7,534 nt of DNA from Pseudomonadota bacterium (GTDB lineage Bacteria > Pseudomonadota > Gammaproteobacteria > Burkholderiales > Burkholderiaceae_B), in NCBI GenBank assembly GCA_023389535.1, contig JAEWEH010000066.1, positions 1 through 7,534 of the forward strand. Reading direction: 5' to 3'. Shown piece after piece: positions 6,267-7,534 of the stretch. Under the pieces are notes generated by a model. The model worked only from the letters and a program-made list of their open reading frames with translations. It was not told where the DNA came from and did not search any database. Both the position numbers and the translations under genes were made by a program. Each line of letters opens with the position of its first letter. The stretch's first letter is position 1.

Positions 6267-7534
6267 CCTTCCGAATCTGCCGGGCGTGTACCGGCATCTG
6301 GATGCTCAAGGCGAGGTGCTGTATGTAGGCAAAGCGCGCGATCTGAAGAAGCGCGTCAGTTCCTATTTTCAGAAAAACCCCGGCAGCCCCCGCATTGCCC
6401 ATATGGTGGCACGCGTGGCCAGGCTGGAAGTGACCGTGACACGCTCCGAAGCGGAAGCGCTGCTGCTGGAAAACAACCTGATCAAGCGACTCAAGCCGCG
6501 CTACAACATCTTGTTCCGGGACGATAAGTCCTACCCTTACTTGATGTTCAGCGGTCACGATGTGCCGCGCATCGCGTACTACCGGGGCAGCACCAGTGGC
6601 AAGGGGCGATATTTCGGCCCCTATCCGAATGCCTGGGCGGTACGTGAGACCATACAGATACTGCAGCGGGTGTTTCGCCTGCGCACCTGCGAAGACAGCG
6701 TCTACGCGAATCGTTCCCGACCCTGTTTGCTGTATCAGATCGGGCGCTGCTCGGCGCCCTGTGTGGATTTCATCAGCCAGGAAGCTTATGCGGCGGACGT
6801 CGAGCGCGCCATACGCTTTCTGGACGGGCGCGCCAGCGAAGTCCTGCGCGATCTTGAACAGCGCATGCACCAGGCTTCGGAAGCACTAGAGTTCGAGCAG
6901 GCGGCGGTGCTGCGCGACCAGATGGGCGCCCTGGCCAAGGTGCTGCAGCAGCAATCCATGGAAAAGGTCGGCGACGACGACGTCGACATCATCGCCATTG
7001 CAACGGCGGGCGGGCGGGTCTGCGTAAACCTGGCCATGGTGCGCGGCGGCCGGCACTTGGGCGACAAACCCTTCTTCCCGACCCATACCCAGGACGACAA
7101 TCCAGGCGACGTGCTGGCTGCTTTCGTCGCGCAACACTATCTGGACAGTGCCATGCCGCCCGTGCTGGTGTGCTCGCATCCGCTATCCGATCCCGATTTG
7201 CTGCGTCTGCTGGCCGAGCAGACCGGAGTCAGGGCGCGCATGCTGGTCCGCCCGCAGGGCATGCGCAAAACCTGGCTGGAACAAGCGGTGAAAAACGCGG
7301 AATTGGCGTTGGCCCGGGTATTGAGCGAGTCCAGCGCACGCGCTGCACGGACCCTCGCGCTGGCGACCGTGCTGGATCTTGACACCGACGAGGCGGCGCT
7401 GGACGCGATGCACATAGAGTGTTTCGACATCAGCCATACCGCGGGCGAAGCCACCCAGGCGTCCTGCGTGGTCTATCAGCATCACGACATGCAGCCGTCC
7501 CTGTATCGCCGCTACAACATCGCCGGCATTACGC
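6229..7534 (+). CDS. uvrC: UvrC, excinuclease ABC subunit C (3'-truncated by the window edge)
   Basis: UvrC makes both incisions around a lesion held by UvrB in nucleotide excision repair. The window shows 435 codons of a protein usually near 610 residues. The N-terminal GIY-YIG nuclease has GVY at 19-21, YVG at 32-34, Arg42 and a catalytic-type Glu81 in LENNLIK. A four-cysteine cluster at 154, 166, 174 and 178 matches the numbering of the E. coli iron-sulfur ligands. The UVR (UvrB-binding) motif [13 protein letters not shown] follows near 220-233. The RNase H-like nuclease domain begins with FDISHTAGE and carries Asp400, equivalent to E. coli Asp399. The remaining catalytic residues and the helix-hairpin-helix domain lie off the edge. 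ATG 6229 is inside nagZ, and an in-frame ATG 6214 would add five residues. I prefer 6229 because family similarity begins at PDEFNLKSF. No clear ribosome site is present, so coupling to nagZ translation is likely. Confidence 0.95.
   Translation, partial: MPDEFNLKSFLADLPNLPGVYRHLDAQGEVLYVGKARDLKKRVSSYFQKNPGSPRIAHMVARVARLEVTVTRSEAEALLLENNLIKRLKPRYNILFRDDKSYPYLMFSGHDVPRIAYYRGSTSGKGRYFGPYPNAWAVRETIQILQRVFRLRTCEDSVYANRSRPCLLYQIGRCSAPCVDFISQEAYAADVERAIRFLDGRASEVLRDLEQRMHQASEALEFEQAAVLRDQMGALAKVLQQQSMEKVGDDDVDIIAIATAGGRVCVNLAMVRGGRHLGDKPFFPTHTQDDNPGDVLAAFVAQHYLDSAMPPVLVCSHPLSDPDLLRLLAEQTGVRARMLVRPQGMRKTWLEQAVKNAELALARVLSESSARAARTLALATVLDLDTDEAALDAMHIECFDISHTAGEATQASCVVYQHHDMQPSLYRRYNIAGIT

Noticed and set aside
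6560..7382. Extra forward open frames within uvrC
   Set aside because: They are out of frame with a continuous, well-conserved UvrC reading that contains its cysteine cluster and catalytic residues.

Overview
The window is a GC-rich, gene-dense, single-strand (+) stretch of ordinary bacterial chromosome. It is most likely from a betaproteobacterium of the order Burkholderiales, with an Alcaligenaceae (Bordetella/Achromobacter/Pusillimonas-like) flavour. This placement is inference, resting on the acpS-nagZ-uvrC gene order and on remembered resemblance of the NagZ and UvrC proteins to those of that family. No mobile element, CRISPR array, tRNA or rRNA is visible, and the longest stretch without a gene is 210 bases.

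The left part (1-4458) is a piece of a phenylacetate (paa) catabolic cluster. A few codons at the left edge look like the end of an upstream gene, possibly paaE, the reductase of the phenylacetyl-CoA epoxidase. Next come paaN (aldehyde dehydrogenase without a hydratase domain), paaG (epoxide isomerase), paaI (hot-dog thioesterase) and paaK (phenylacetate-CoA ligase). PaaK activates phenylacetate to its CoA thioester. The epoxidase PaaABCE, not in the window, makes the ring-1,2-epoxide. PaaG isomerises it to oxepin-CoA. After ring hydrolysis, PaaN oxidises the open-chain semialdehyde. PaaI returns CoA from stalled or toxic CoA intermediates. Spacing is tight from paaN to paaI (20 bases, then a one-base TAATG overlap). 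A 78-base gap with a perfect AGGAGG precedes paaK.

The middle (4459-4668) is the only real intergenic region. It holds a GC-rich hairpin with a separated T-run, two abutting perfect hairpins, and a candidate -10 box just ahead of acpS. It is the junction between the catabolic cluster and the housekeeping block.

The right part (4669-7534) is housekeeping: acpS (holo-ACP synthase), nagZ (beta-N-acetylglucosaminidase of peptidoglycan recycling) and the first 435 codons of uvrC (nucleotide excision repair nuclease). uvrC starts inside nagZ with a 38-base overlap and runs off the right edge.

All complete genes look intact, with their catalytic residues present. I see no convincing undescribed system. 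The points most worth a second look are the junction where paaK rather than pdxJ lies before acpS, the ALDH-only PaaN, and several start-site decisions.
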